A stretch of 64,000 nt of DNA from Antedon mediterranea (lineage: Eukaryota > Echinodermata > Crinoidea > Comatulida > Antedonidae). The notes under the pieces were generated by a model. The model ran no database searches. It had not been told where the DNA came from and saw only the letters and a list, made by a program, of their open reading frames with translations. This document shows positions 9,028-21,350 of the stretch, piece by piece. The DNA lies in contig NC_092675.1 of NCBI RefSeq assembly GCF_964355755.1, positions 12,973,312 to 13,037,311 on the forward strand. Direction: 5' to 3'. How positions within the stretch are numbered: position 1 is the stretch's first letter; every line of letters begins with the position of its first letter. Made by a program: the position numbers and the translations under genes.

Positions 9028-12000
9028 GTTTTAGACCATTTTGTGATTTTCGAAAAAACTTTTTAACATAAAAACACCAAAGTGCTTAGAATAGCTTCAA
9101 ATCACATTTGGAGACGTTTTAGACCATTTTGTGATTTTCGAAAAAACTTGTTAACATAAAAACACGAAAGTGCTTAGAATAGCTTCAAATCGCATTTAGA
9201 AACGTTTTAGACCATTTTGTGATTTTCGAAAAAAATTGTTAACATAAAAACACCAAAGTGCTTAGAATAGCTTCAAATCGCATTTGGAAACGTTTTAGAC
9301 CATTTTGTGATTTTCGAAAAAACTTGTTAACATAAAAACACGAAAGTGCTTAAAATAGCTTCAAATCGCATTTGGAAACGTTTTAGACCATTTTGTGATT
9401 TTCGAAAAAAATTGTTAACATAAAAACACGAAAGTGCTTAGAATAGCTTCAAATCGCATTTGGAAACGTTTTAGACCATTTTGTGATTTTCGAAAAAAAT
9501 TGTTAACATAAAAACACCAAAGTGTTTAGAATAGCTTCAAATCGCATTTGGAGACGTTTTAGACCAATTTGTGATTTTCGAAAAAACTTATCAACATAAA
9601 AACACCAAAGGGTTTAGAATAGCTTCAAATCGCATTTGGAGACGTTTTAGACCATTTTGTGATTTTCGAAAAAACTTGTTAACATAAAAACACGAAAGTG
9701 CTTAGAATAGCTTCAAATCGCATTTGGAAACGTTTTAGACCATTTTGTGATTTTCGAAAAAACTTGTTAACATAAAAACATGAAAGTGCTTAGAATAGCT
9801 TCAAATCGTATTTGGAGACGTTTTAGACCATTTTGTGATTTTCGAAAAAACTTGTTAACATAAAAACACCAATGTGCTTAGAATAGCTTCAAATCGCATT
9901 TTGAGACGTTTTTTATACCATTTTGTGATTTCGATGAAACTTGATTACACAAAAACATCAAAGTGCTTAAAATCACATTATAAACCGTTTTAGACCATTT
10001 TGAGCATTTCGATAACACTTTTCACACAAAAACATCAAAGAGCACAAAATAGCTTAATATCGTATTTAAAAACGTTTTAGACCATTTTGAGCATTTAGAC
10101 AAAACTTTTTCACACAAAACACCAAAGTGCTTAGAATAGCTTCAAATCGCATTTGGAGACGTTTTAGAACATTTTGTGTTTTTCGAAAAAAACTGTTAAC
10201 ATAAAAACACCAAAGTGCTTAGAATAGCTTCAAATCGCATTTGGAGACGTTTTAGAACATTTTGTGTTCTTCGAAAAAACCTGTTAACATAAAAACACCA
10301 AAGTGCTTAGAATAGCTTCAAATCGCATTTGGAGACGTTTTAGACCATTTTGTGATTTTTGAAAAAACTTGTTAACATAAAAACACCAAAGTCCTTAGAA
10401 TAGCTTCAAATCACATTTGGAGACGTTTTAGACCATTTTGTGATTTTCGAAAAAACTTGATAACATAAAAACACGAAAGTGGTTAGAATAGCTTCAAATC
10501 GCATTTGGAAACGTTTTAGACCATTTTGTGATTTTCGAAAAAGATTGTTAACATAAAAACACCAAAGTGCTTAGAATCACAATATAAACCGTTTTAGACC
10601 ATTTTGAGCATTTCGATAACAATTTTCACACAAAAACATCAAAGAGCACAAAATAGCTTAATATCGTATTTAAAAATGTTTTAGACAATTTTGAGCATTT
10701 AGATAAAACTTTTTCACACAAAACACCAAAGTGCTTAGAATAGCTTCAAATCGCATTTGGAGACGGTTTAGACCATTTTGTGATTTTGAAAAAACTTGTT
10801 AACATAAAAACACCAAAGTGCTTAGAATAGCTTCAAATCGCATTTGGAGACGTTTTAGACCATTTTGTGATTTTCGAAAAAACTTGTTAACATAAAAACA
10901 CCAAAGTGCTTAGAATAGCTTCAAATCGTATTTGGAGACGTTTTAGACCATTTTGAGATTTTCGAAAAAACTTGGTTACACAAAAACATCAAAGTGCTTA
11001 AAATCACATTATAAACCGTTTTAGACCATTTTGAACATTTCGATAACACTTTTCACACAAAAACATCAAAGAGCACAAAATAGCTTAATATCGTATTTAA
11101 AAACGTTTTAGACCATTTTGAGCATTTCGACAAAACTTTTTCACACAAAACACCAAAGTGCTTAGAATAGCTTCAAATCGCATTTGGAGACGTTTTAGAC
11201 CAATTTGTGCATTTCGATGAAACTTGATTACACAAAAACATCAACGTGCTTAAAATCACATTATAAACCGTTTTAGACCATTTTGAGCATTTCGATAACA
11301 CTTTTCACACAAAAACATCAAAGAGCACAAAATAGCTTAATATCGTTTTTAAAAACGTTTTAGACCATTTTGAGCATTTAGACAAAACTTTTTCACACAA
11401 AACACCAAAGTGCTTAGAATAGCTTCAAATCGCATTTGGAGACGTTTTAGACCATTTTGTGCATTTCGATGAAACTTGGTTACACAAAAACATCAAAGTG
11501 CTTAAAATGACATTATAAATCGTTTTAGACCATTTTGAGCATTTCGACAAAACTTTTTCACACAAAATACCAAAGGGCTTAGAATAGCTTCAAATCGCAT
11601 TTGGAGACGTTTTAGACCATTTTGTGATTTTCGAAAAAACTTTTTAACATAAAAACACAAAAGTGCTTAGAATAGCTTCAAATCACATTTGGAGACGTTT
11701 TAGACCATTTTGTGATTTTCAAAAAAACTTGTTAACATAAAAACACGAAAGTGCTTAGAATAGCTTCAAATCGCATTTGGAAACGTTTTAGACCATTTTG
11801 TTATTTTCGAAAAAAATTGTTAACATAAAAACACCAAAGTGCTTAGAATCACATTATAAACCGTTTTAGACCATTTTGAGCATTTCGATAACAATTTTCA
11901 CACAAAAACATCAAAGAGCACAAAATAGCTTAATATCGTATTTAAAAATGTTTTAGACCATTTTGAGCATTTAGATAAAATTTTTCACACAAAACACCAA

Positions 12001-14299
12001 AGTGCTTAGAATAGCTTCAAATCGCATTTGGAGACGGTTTAGACCATTTTGTGATTTTGAAAAAACTTGTTAACATAAAAACACCAAAGTGCTTAGAATA
12101 GCTTCAAATCGCATTTGGAGACGTTTTAGACCATTTTGTGATTTTCGAAAAAACTTGTTAACATAAAAACACCAAAGTGCTTAGAATAGCTTCAAATCGT
12201 ATTTGGAGACGTTTTAGACCATTTTGAGATTTTCGAAAAAACTTGGTTACACAAAAACATCAAAGTGCTTAAAATCACATTATAAACCGTTTTAGACCAT
12301 TTTGAGCATTTCGATAACACTTTTCACACAAAAACATCAAAGAGCACAAAATAGCTTAATATCGTATTTAAAAACGTTTTAGACCATTTTGAGCATTTCG
12401 ACAAAACTTTTTCACACAAAACACCAAAGTGCTTAGAATAGCTTCAAATCGCATTTGGAGACGTTTTAGACCAATTTGTGCATTTCGATGAAACTTGATT
12501 ACACAAAAACATCAAAGTGCTTAAAATCACATTATAAACCGTTTTAGACCATTTTGAGCATTTCGATAACACTTTTCACACAAAAACATCAAAGAGCACA
12601 AAATAGCTTAATATCGTATTTAAAAACGTTTTAGACCATTTTGAGCATTTAGACAAAACTTTTTCACACAAAACACCAAAGTGCTTAGAATAGCTTCAAA
12701 TCGCATTTAGAGACGTTTTAGACCATTTTGTGCATTTCGATGAAACTTGGTTACACAAAAACATCAAAGTGCTTAAAATCACATTATAAATCGTTTTAGA
12801 CCATTTTGAGCATTTCGACAAAACTTTTTCACACAAAATACCAAAGTGCTTAGAATAGCTTCAAATCGCATTTGGAGACGTTTTAGACCATTTTGTGATT
12901 TTCGAAAAAACTTGTTAACATAAAAACACCAAAGTGCTTAGAATAGCTTCAAATCACATTTGGAGACATTTTAGACCATTTTGTGATTTTCGAAAAAACT
13001 TGTTAACATAAAAACACGAAAGTGCTTAGAATAGCTTCAAATCGCATTTGGAAACGTTTTAGACCATTTTGTGATTTTCGAAAAAACTTGTTAACATAAA
13101 AACACGAAAGTGCTTAGAATCACATTATAAACCGTTTTAGACCATTTTGAGCATTTCGATAACAATTTTCACACAAAAACATCAAAGAGCACAAAATAGC
13201 TTAATATCGTATTTAAAAATGTTTTAGACCATTTTGAGCATTTAGATAAAACTTTTTCACACAAAACACCAAAGTGCTTAGAATAGCTTCAAATCGCATT
13301 TGGAGACGTTTTAGACCATTTTGTGATTTTCGAAAAAACTTGTTAACATAAAAACACGAAAGGGCTTAGAATAGCTTCAAATCGCATTTGGAAACGTTTT
13401 AGACCATTTTGTGATTTTCGAAAAAAATTGTTAACATAAAAACACCAAAGTGTTTAGAATAGCTTCAAATCGCATTTGGAGACGTTTTAGACCAATTTGT
13501 GATTTTCGAAAAAACTTATCAACATAAAAACACCAAAGGGTTTAGAATAGCTTCAAATCGCATTTGGAGACGTTTTAGACCATTTTGTGATTTTGAAAAA
13601 AATTGTTAACATAAAAACACCAAAGTGTTTAGAATAGCTTCAAATCACATTTGGAGACGTTTTAGACCAATTTGTGATTTTCGAAAAAACTTATCAACAT
13701 AAAAACACCAAAGGGTTTAGAATAGCTTCAAATCGCATTTGGAGACGTTTTAGACCATTTTGTGATTTTCGAAAAAACTTGTTAACATAAAAACACGAAA
13801 GTGCTTAGAATAGCTTCAAATCGCATTTGGAAACGTTTTAGACCATTTTGTGATTTTCGAAAAAACTTGTTAACATAAAAACATGAAAGTGCTTAGAATA
13901 GCTTCAAATCGTATTTGGAGACGTTTTAGACCATTTTGTGATTTTCGAAAAAACTTGTTAACATAAAAACACCAATGTGCTTAGAATAGCTTCAAATCGC
14001 ATTTTGAGACGTTTTAGACCATTTTGTGCATTTCGATGAAACTTGGTTACACAAAAACATCAAAGTGCTTAAAATCACATTATAAACCATTTTAGACCAT
14101 TTTGAGCATTTCGATAACACTTTTCACACAAAAACATCAAAGAGCACAAAATAGCTTAATATCGTATTTAAAAACGTTTTAGACCATTTTGAGCATTTCG
14201 ACAAAACTTTTTCACACAAAACACCAAAGTACTTAGAATAGCTTCAAATCGCATTTGGAGACGTTTTAGACCATTTTGTGATTTTCGAAAAAACTTGTT

Positions 14300-15600
14300 A
14301 ACATAAAAACATCAAAGTGTACAGAATAACTTCAAATCGCATTTGGAGACCGTTTTAGGCCAATTTGTGATTTTCGAAAAAACTTGTTAACCTAAAAATA
14401 CCAAAGTGTTTAGAATAGCTTCAAATCGCATTTGGAGACGTTTTAGACCATTTTGTGATTTTCGAAAAAACTTGTTAACATAAAAACACCAAAGTGCTTC
14501 AAATCGCATTTGGAGACATTTTAGACCAATTTGTGATTTTTGAAAAAACTTGTTAACATAAAAACACCAAAGTGCTTACAATAGCTTCAAATCGTATTTG
14601 GAGACGTTTTAGACCATTTTGTGATTTTCGAAAAAACTTGTTAACATAAAAACACCAAAGTACTTAGAATAGCTTCAAATCGCATTTGGAGACGTTTTAG
14701 ACCATTTTATGCATTTCGATGAAACTTGGTTACACAAAAACATCAATGTGCTTAAAATCACATTATAATCCGTTTTAGACCATTTTGAGCATTTCGATAA
14801 CACTTTTCACACAAAAACATCAAAGAGCACAAAATAGCTTAATATCGTATTTAAAAACGTTTTAGACCATTTTGAGCATTTAGACAAAACTTTTTCACAC
14901 AAAACACCAAAGTGTTTAGAATAGCTTCAAATCGCATTTGGAGACGTTTTAGACCATTTTGTGATTTTCGAAAAAACTTGTTAACATAAAAACACCAAAG
15001 TGCTTCAAATCGCATTTGAGACATTTTAGACCAATTTGTGATTTTTGAAAAAACTTGTTAACATAAAAACACCAAAGTGCTTACAATAGCTTCAAATCGT
15101 ATTTGGAGACGTTTTAGACCATTTTGTGATTTTCGAAAAAACTTGTTAACATAAAAACACCAGAGTACTTAGAATAGCTTCAAATCGCATTTGGAGACGT
15201 TTTAGACCATTTTATGCATTTCGATGAAACTTGGTTACACAAAAACATCAAAGTGCTTAAAATCACATTATAATCCGTTTTAGACCATTTTGAGCATTTC
15301 GATAACACTTTTCACACAAAAACATCAAAGAGCACAAAATAGCTTAATATCGTATTTAAAAACTTTTTAGACCATTTTGAGCATTTCGACAAAACTTTTT
15401 CACACAAAACACCAAAGTGCTTAGAATAGCTTCAAATCGCATTTGGAGACGTTTTAGACCATTTTGTGATTTTCGAAAAAAATTGTTAACATAAAAACAT
15501 CAAAGTGTACAGAATAGCTTCAAATCGCATTTGGAGACCGTTTTAGGCCAATTTGTGATTTTCGAAAAAACTTGTTAACCTAAAAATACCAAAGTGTTTA
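14300..15600 (+). repeat. Conserved superunit boundary segment with paired F monomers
   Basis: Two F monomers flank each superunit phase point with identical spacing: 14352 and 15540, 35316 and 36504, 59317 and 60505, each 1188 bp apart. The upstream one follows tacagaataac and the downstream one follows tacagaatagc. Between them lie 77-78 bp deleted A monomers, a D monomer with ttttatgcatttcg and tataatcc, B1 and C. This is the best conserved long landmark in the window and a natural place to define the superunit edge. Confidence 0.82.
14440..14517 (+). repeat. A monomer with internal 10 bp deletion, 78 bp
   Basis: The normal aaagtgcttagaatagctt then caaatcgc becomes aaagtgcttcaaatcgc. The lost 10 bases lie between two gctt direct repeats, as expected for replication slippage or annealing. 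Five 78 bp copies start at 14440, 35404, 50501, 52897 and 59405. Four 77 bp copies, which have also lost a G (atttgagac), start at 14946, 35910, 53580 and 59911. All lie in or near the superunit boundary segments. Confidence 0.88.
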
Positions 15601-18600
15601 GAATAGCTTCAAATCGCATTTGGAGACGTTTTAGACCATTTTGTGATTTTCGAAAAAACTTGTTAACATAAAAACACCAAAGTGCTTAGAATAGCTTCAA
15701 ATCGCATTTGGAGACATTTTAGACCAATTTGTGATTTTCGAAAAAACTTATCAACATAAAAACACCAAAGGGTTTAGAATATCTTCAAATCGCATTTGGA
15801 GACGTTTTAGACCATTTTGTGATTTTCGAAAAAACTTGTTAACATAAAAACACCAAAGTGCTTAGAATAGCTTCAAATCGCATTTGGAGACGTTTTAGAC
15901 CAATTTGTGATTTTCGAAAAAACTTATCAACATAAAAACACCAAAGGGTTTAGAATAGCTTCATTTGGAGACGTTTTAGACCATTTTGTGATTTTGAAAA
16001 AACTTGTTAACATAAAAACACCAAAGTGCTTAGAATAGCTTCAAATCGCATTTGGAGACGTTTTAGACCATTTTGTGATTTTCGAAAAAACTTGTTAACA
16101 TAAAAACACCAAAGTGCTTAGAATAGCTTCAAATCGTATTTGGAGACGTTTTAGACCATTTTGAGATTTTCGAAAAAACTTGGTTACACAAAAACATCAA
16201 AGTGCTTAAAATCACATTATAAACCGTTTTAGACCATTTTGAGCATTTCGATAACACTTTTCACACAAAAACATCAAAGAGCACAAAATAGCTTAATATC
16301 GTATTTAAAAACGTTTTAGACCATTTTGAGCATTTCGACAAAACTTTTTCACACAAAACACCAAAGTGCTTAGAATAGCTTCAAATCGCATTTGGAGACG
16401 TTTTAGACCAATTTGTGATTTTTGAAAAAACTTGTTAACATAAAAACACCAAAGTGCTTAGAATAGCTTCAAATCACATTTGGAGACGTTTTAGACCATT
16501 TTGTGATTTTCGAAAAAACTTGTTAACATAAAAACACGAAAGTGCATAGAATAGCTTCAAATCGCCTTTGGAAACGTTTTAGACCATTTTGTGATTTTCG
16601 AAAAAACTTTTTAACATAAAAACACGAAAGTGCTTAGAATCACATTATAAACCGTTTTAGACCATTTTGAGCATTTCGATAACAATTTTCACACAAAAAC
16701 ATCAAAGAGCACAAAATAGCTTAATATCGTATTTAAAAATGTTTTAGACCATTTTGAGCATTTAGATAAAACTTTTTCACACAAAACACCAAAGTGCTTA
16801 GAATAGCTTCAAATCGCATTTGGAGACGTTTTAGACCATTTTGTGATTTTTGAAAAAACTTGTTAACATAAAAACACCAAAGTGCTTAGAATAGCTTCAA
16901 ATCACATTTGGAGATGTTTTAGACCATTTTGTGATTTTTGAAAAAACTTGTTAACATAAAAACACGAAAGTGCTTAGAATAGCTTCAAATCGAATTTGGA
17001 AACGTTTTAGACCATTTTGTGATTTTCGAAAAAGATTGTTAACATAAAAACACCAATGTGCTTAGAATCACATTATAAACCGTTTTAGACCATTTTGAGC
17101 ATTTCGATAACAATTTTCACACAAAAACATCAAAGAGCACAAAATAGCTTAATATCGTATTTATAAATGTTTTAGACCATTTTGAGCATTTCGACAAAAC
17201 TTTTTCACACAAAACACCAAAGAGCTTAGAATAGCTTCAAATCGCATTTGGAGACGTTTTTTATACCATTTTGTGATTTCGATGAAACTTGATTACACAA
17301 AAACATCAAAGTGCTTAAAATCACATTATAAACCGTTTTAGACCATTTTGAGCATTTCGATAACACTTTTCACACAAAAACATCAAAGAGCACAAATAGC
17401 TTAATATCGTATTTAAAAACGTTTTAGACCATTTTGAGCATTTAGACAAAACTTTTTCACACAAAACACCAAAGTGCTTAGAATAGCTTCAAATCGCATT
17501 TGGAGACGTTTTAGAACATTTTGTGTTTTTTGAAAAAAACTGTTAACATAAAAACACCAAAGTGCTTAGAATAGCTTCAAATCGCATTTGGAGACGTTTT
17601 AGAACATTTTGTGTTCTTCGAAAAAACCTGTTAACATAAAAACACCAAAGTGCTTAGAATAGCTTCAAATCGCATTTGGAGACGTTTTAGACCATTTTGT
17701 GATTTTTGAAAAAACTTGTTAACATAAAAACACCAAAGTGCTTAGAATAGCTTCAAATCACATTTGGAGACGTTTTAGACCATTTTGTGATTTTCGAAAA
17801 AACTTGTTAACATAAAAACACGAAAGTGCTTAGAATAGCTTCAAATCGCATTTGGAAACGTTTTAGACCATTTTGTGATTTTCGAAAAAGATTGTTAACA
17901 TAAAAACACCAAAGTGCTTAGAATCACAATATAAACCGTTTTAGACCATTTTGAGCATTTCGATAACAATTTTCACACAAAAACATCAAAGAGCACAAAA
18001 TAGCTTAACATCGTATTTATAAATGTTTTAGACCATTTTGAGAATTTCGACAAAACTTTTTCACACAAAACACCAAAGTGCTTAGAATAGCTTCAAATCG
18101 CATTTGGAGACGTTTTTTATACCATTTTGTGATTTCGATGAAACTTGATTACACAAAAACATCAAAGTGCTTAAAATCACATTATAAACCGTTTTAGACC
18201 ATTTTGAGCATTTCGATAACACTTTTCACACAAAAACATCAAAGAGCACAAAATAGCTTAATATCGTATTTAAAAACGTTTTAGACCATTTTGAGCATTT
18301 AGACAAAACTTTTTCACAAAAAACACCAAAGTGCTTAGAATAGCTTCAAATCGCATTTGGAGACGTTTTAGAACATTTTGTGTTTTTCGAAAAAAACTGT
18401 TAACATAAAAACACAAAAGTGCTTAGAATAGCTTCAAATCGCATTTGGAGACGTTTTAGAACATTTTGTGTTCTTCGAAAAAACCTGTTAACATAAAAAC
18501 TCCAAAGTGCTTAGAATAGCTTCAAATCGCATTTGGAGACGTTTTAGACCATTTTGTGATTTTTGAAAAAACTTGTTAACATAAAAACACCAAAGTGCTT

Positions 18601-21350
18601 AGAATAGCTTCAAATCACATTTGGAGACGTTTTAGACCATTTTGTGATTTTCGAAAAAACTTGTTAACATAAAAACACGAAAGTGCTTAGAATAGCTTCA
18701 AATCGCATTTGGAAACGTTTTAGACCATTTTGTGATTTTCGAAAAAACTTGTTAACATAAAAACACGAAAGTGCTTAGAATAGCTTCAAATCGCATTTGG
18801 AAACGTTTTAGACCATTTTGTGATTTTCGAAAAAAATTGTTAACATAAAAACACCAAAGTGTTTAGAATAGCTTCAAATCGCATTTGGAGACGTTTTAGA
18901 CCAATTTGTGATTTTCGAAAAAACTTATCAACATAAAAACACCAAAGGGTTTAGAATAGCTTCAAATCGCATTTGGAGACGTTTTAGACCATTTTGTGAT
19001 TTTCGAAAAAACTTGTTAACATAAAAACACGAAAGTGCTTAGAATAGCTTCAAATCGCATTTGGAAACGTTTTAGACCATTTTGTGATTTTCGAAAAAAC
19101 TTGTTAACATAAAAACATGAAAGTGCTTAGAATAGCTTCAAATCGTATTTGGAGACGTTTTAGACCATTTTGTGATTTTCGAAAAAACTTGTTAACATAA
19201 AAACACCAATGTGCTTAGAATAGCTTCAAATCGCATTTTGAGACGTTTTAGACCATTTTGTGCATTTCGATGAAACTTGGTTACACAAAAACATCAAAGT
19301 GCTTAAAATCACATTATAAACCATTTTAGACCATTTTGAGCATTTCGATAACACTTTTCACACAAAAACATCAAAGAGCACAAAATAGCTTAATATCGTA
19401 TTTAAAAACGTTTTAGACCATTTTGAGCATTTAGACAAAACTTTTTCACACAAAACACCAAAGTGCTTAGAATAGCTTCAAATCGCATTTGGAGACGTTT
19501 TAGACCAATTTGTGCATTTCGATGAAACTTGATTACACAAAAACTTCAAAGTGCTTAAAATCACATTATAAACCGTTTTAGACCATTTTGAGCATTTCGA
19601 TAACACTTTTCACACAAAAACATCAAAGAGCACAAAATAGCTTAATATCGTATTTAAAAACGTTTTAGACCATTTTGAGCATTTAGACAAAACTTTTTCA
19701 CACAAAACACCAAAGTGCTTAGAATAGCTTCAAATCGCATTTGGAGACGTTTTAGACCATTTTGTGCATTTCGAAGGAACTTGGTTACACAAAAACATCA
19801 AAGTGCTTAAAATCACATTATAAATCGTTTTAGACCATTTTGAGCATTTCGACAAAACTTTTTCACACAAAATACAAAAGTGCTTAGAATAGCTTCAAAT
19901 CGCATTTGGAGACGTTTTAGACCATTTTGTGATTTTCGAAAAAACTTTTTAACATAAAAACACCAAAGTGCTTAGAATAGCTTCAAATCACATTTGGAGA
20001 CGTTTTAGACCATTTTGTGATTTTCGAAAAAACTTGTTAACATAAAAACACGAAAGTGCTTAGAATAGCTTCAAATCGCATTTAGAAACGTTTTAGACCA
20101 TTTTGTGATTTTCGAAAAAAATTGTTAACATAAAAACACCAAAGTGCTTAGAATCACATTATAAACCGTTTTAGACCATTTTGAGCATTTCGATAACAAT
20201 TTTCACACAAAAACATCAAAGAGCACAAAATAGCTTAATATCGTATTTAAAAATGTTTTAGACCATTTTGAGCATTTAGATAAAACTTTTTCACACAAAA
20301 CACCAAAGTGCTTAGAATAGCTTCAAATCGCATTTGGAGACGTTTTAGACCAATTTGTGATTTTTGAAAAAACTTGTTAACATAAAAACACCAAAGTGCT
20401 TAGAATAGCTTCAAATCACATTTGGAGACGTTTTAGACCATTTTGTGATTTTGAACAAACTTGTTAACATAAAAACACCAAAGTGCTTAGAATAGCTTCA
20501 AATCGCATTTTGAGACGTTTTAGACCATTTTGTGATTTTCGAAAAAACTTGTTAACATAAAAACACCAAAGTGCTTAGAATAGCTTTAAATCGTATTTGG
20601 AGACGTTTTAGACCATTTTGAGATTTTCGAAAATACTTGGTTACACAAAAACATCAAAGTGCTTAAAATCACATTATAAACCGTTTTAGACCATTTTGAA
20701 CATTTCGATAACACTTTTCACACAAAAACATCAAAGAGCACAAAATAGCTTAATATCGTATTTAAAAACGTTTTAGACCATTTTGAGCATTTCGACAAAA
20801 CTTTTTCACACAAAACACCAAAGTGCTTAGAATAGCTTCAAATCGCATTTGGAGACGTTTTAGACCAATTTGTGCATTTCGATGAAACTTGATTACACAA
20901 AAACATCAAAGTGCTTAAAATCACATTATAAACCGTTTTAGACCATTTTGAGCATTTCGATAACACTTTTCACACAAAAACATCAAAGAGCACAAAATAG
21001 CTTAATATCGTATTTAAAAACGTTTTAGACCATTTTGAGCATTTCGACAAAACTTTTTCACACAAAACACCAAAGTGCTTAGAATAGCTTCAAATCGTAT
21101 TTGGAGACGTTTTAGACCATTTTGAGATTTTCGAAAAAACTTGGTTACACAAAAACATCAAAGTGCTTAAAATCACATTATAAACCGTTTTAGACCATTT
21201 TGAGCATTTCGATAACACTTTTCACACAAAAACATCAAAGAGCACAAAATAGCTTAATATCGTATTTAAAAACGTTTTAGACCATTTTGAGCATTTAGAA
21301 AAAACTTTTTCACACAAAACACCAAAGTGCTTAGAATAGCTTCAAATCGC

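Larger units (their letters stand above)
7327..12488 (+). repeat. Tandem higher-order repeat of about 2.58 kb, two units
   Basis: The rare gttttttatacc monomer occurs at 7327 and 9908 (offset 2581). The gacgg variant follows at 8181 and 10762 (offset 2581) and caacgtgc at 8661 and 11242 (offset 2581). Each unit reads: D-type monomer with gttttttatacc, B1, C1, E1/E2 pair, A run, A/D hybrid trimer, gacggtttag A, more A, D-B-C, D-B-C, D-C dimer, A run. The first unit ends with extra A monomers (9240-9900). The end of the second unit is approximate, because a shorter repeat of 1271 bp (gacgg at 10762 and 12033) begins inside it. Confidence 0.8.
1..15143 (+). repeat. Superunit 1 (15143 bp) of a very long higher-order repeat
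   Basis: The phase point is the rare marker cagagtac at 18-25, which next occurs at 15161. Collinearity with superunit 2 was followed using rare variants. The 7 bp deletion in an A monomer is at 814 and 15957 (offset 15143). The marker actccaaag is at 3521 and 18499 (offset 14978). The caaaacaaca variant is at 7281 and 24310 (offset 17029). The ggtta variant is at 10481 and 31056 (offset 20575). Since the window begins at this phase point, the true left edge of the unit is conventional rather than biological. Offset changes mark insertions in one or the other copy. Confidence 0.82.
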
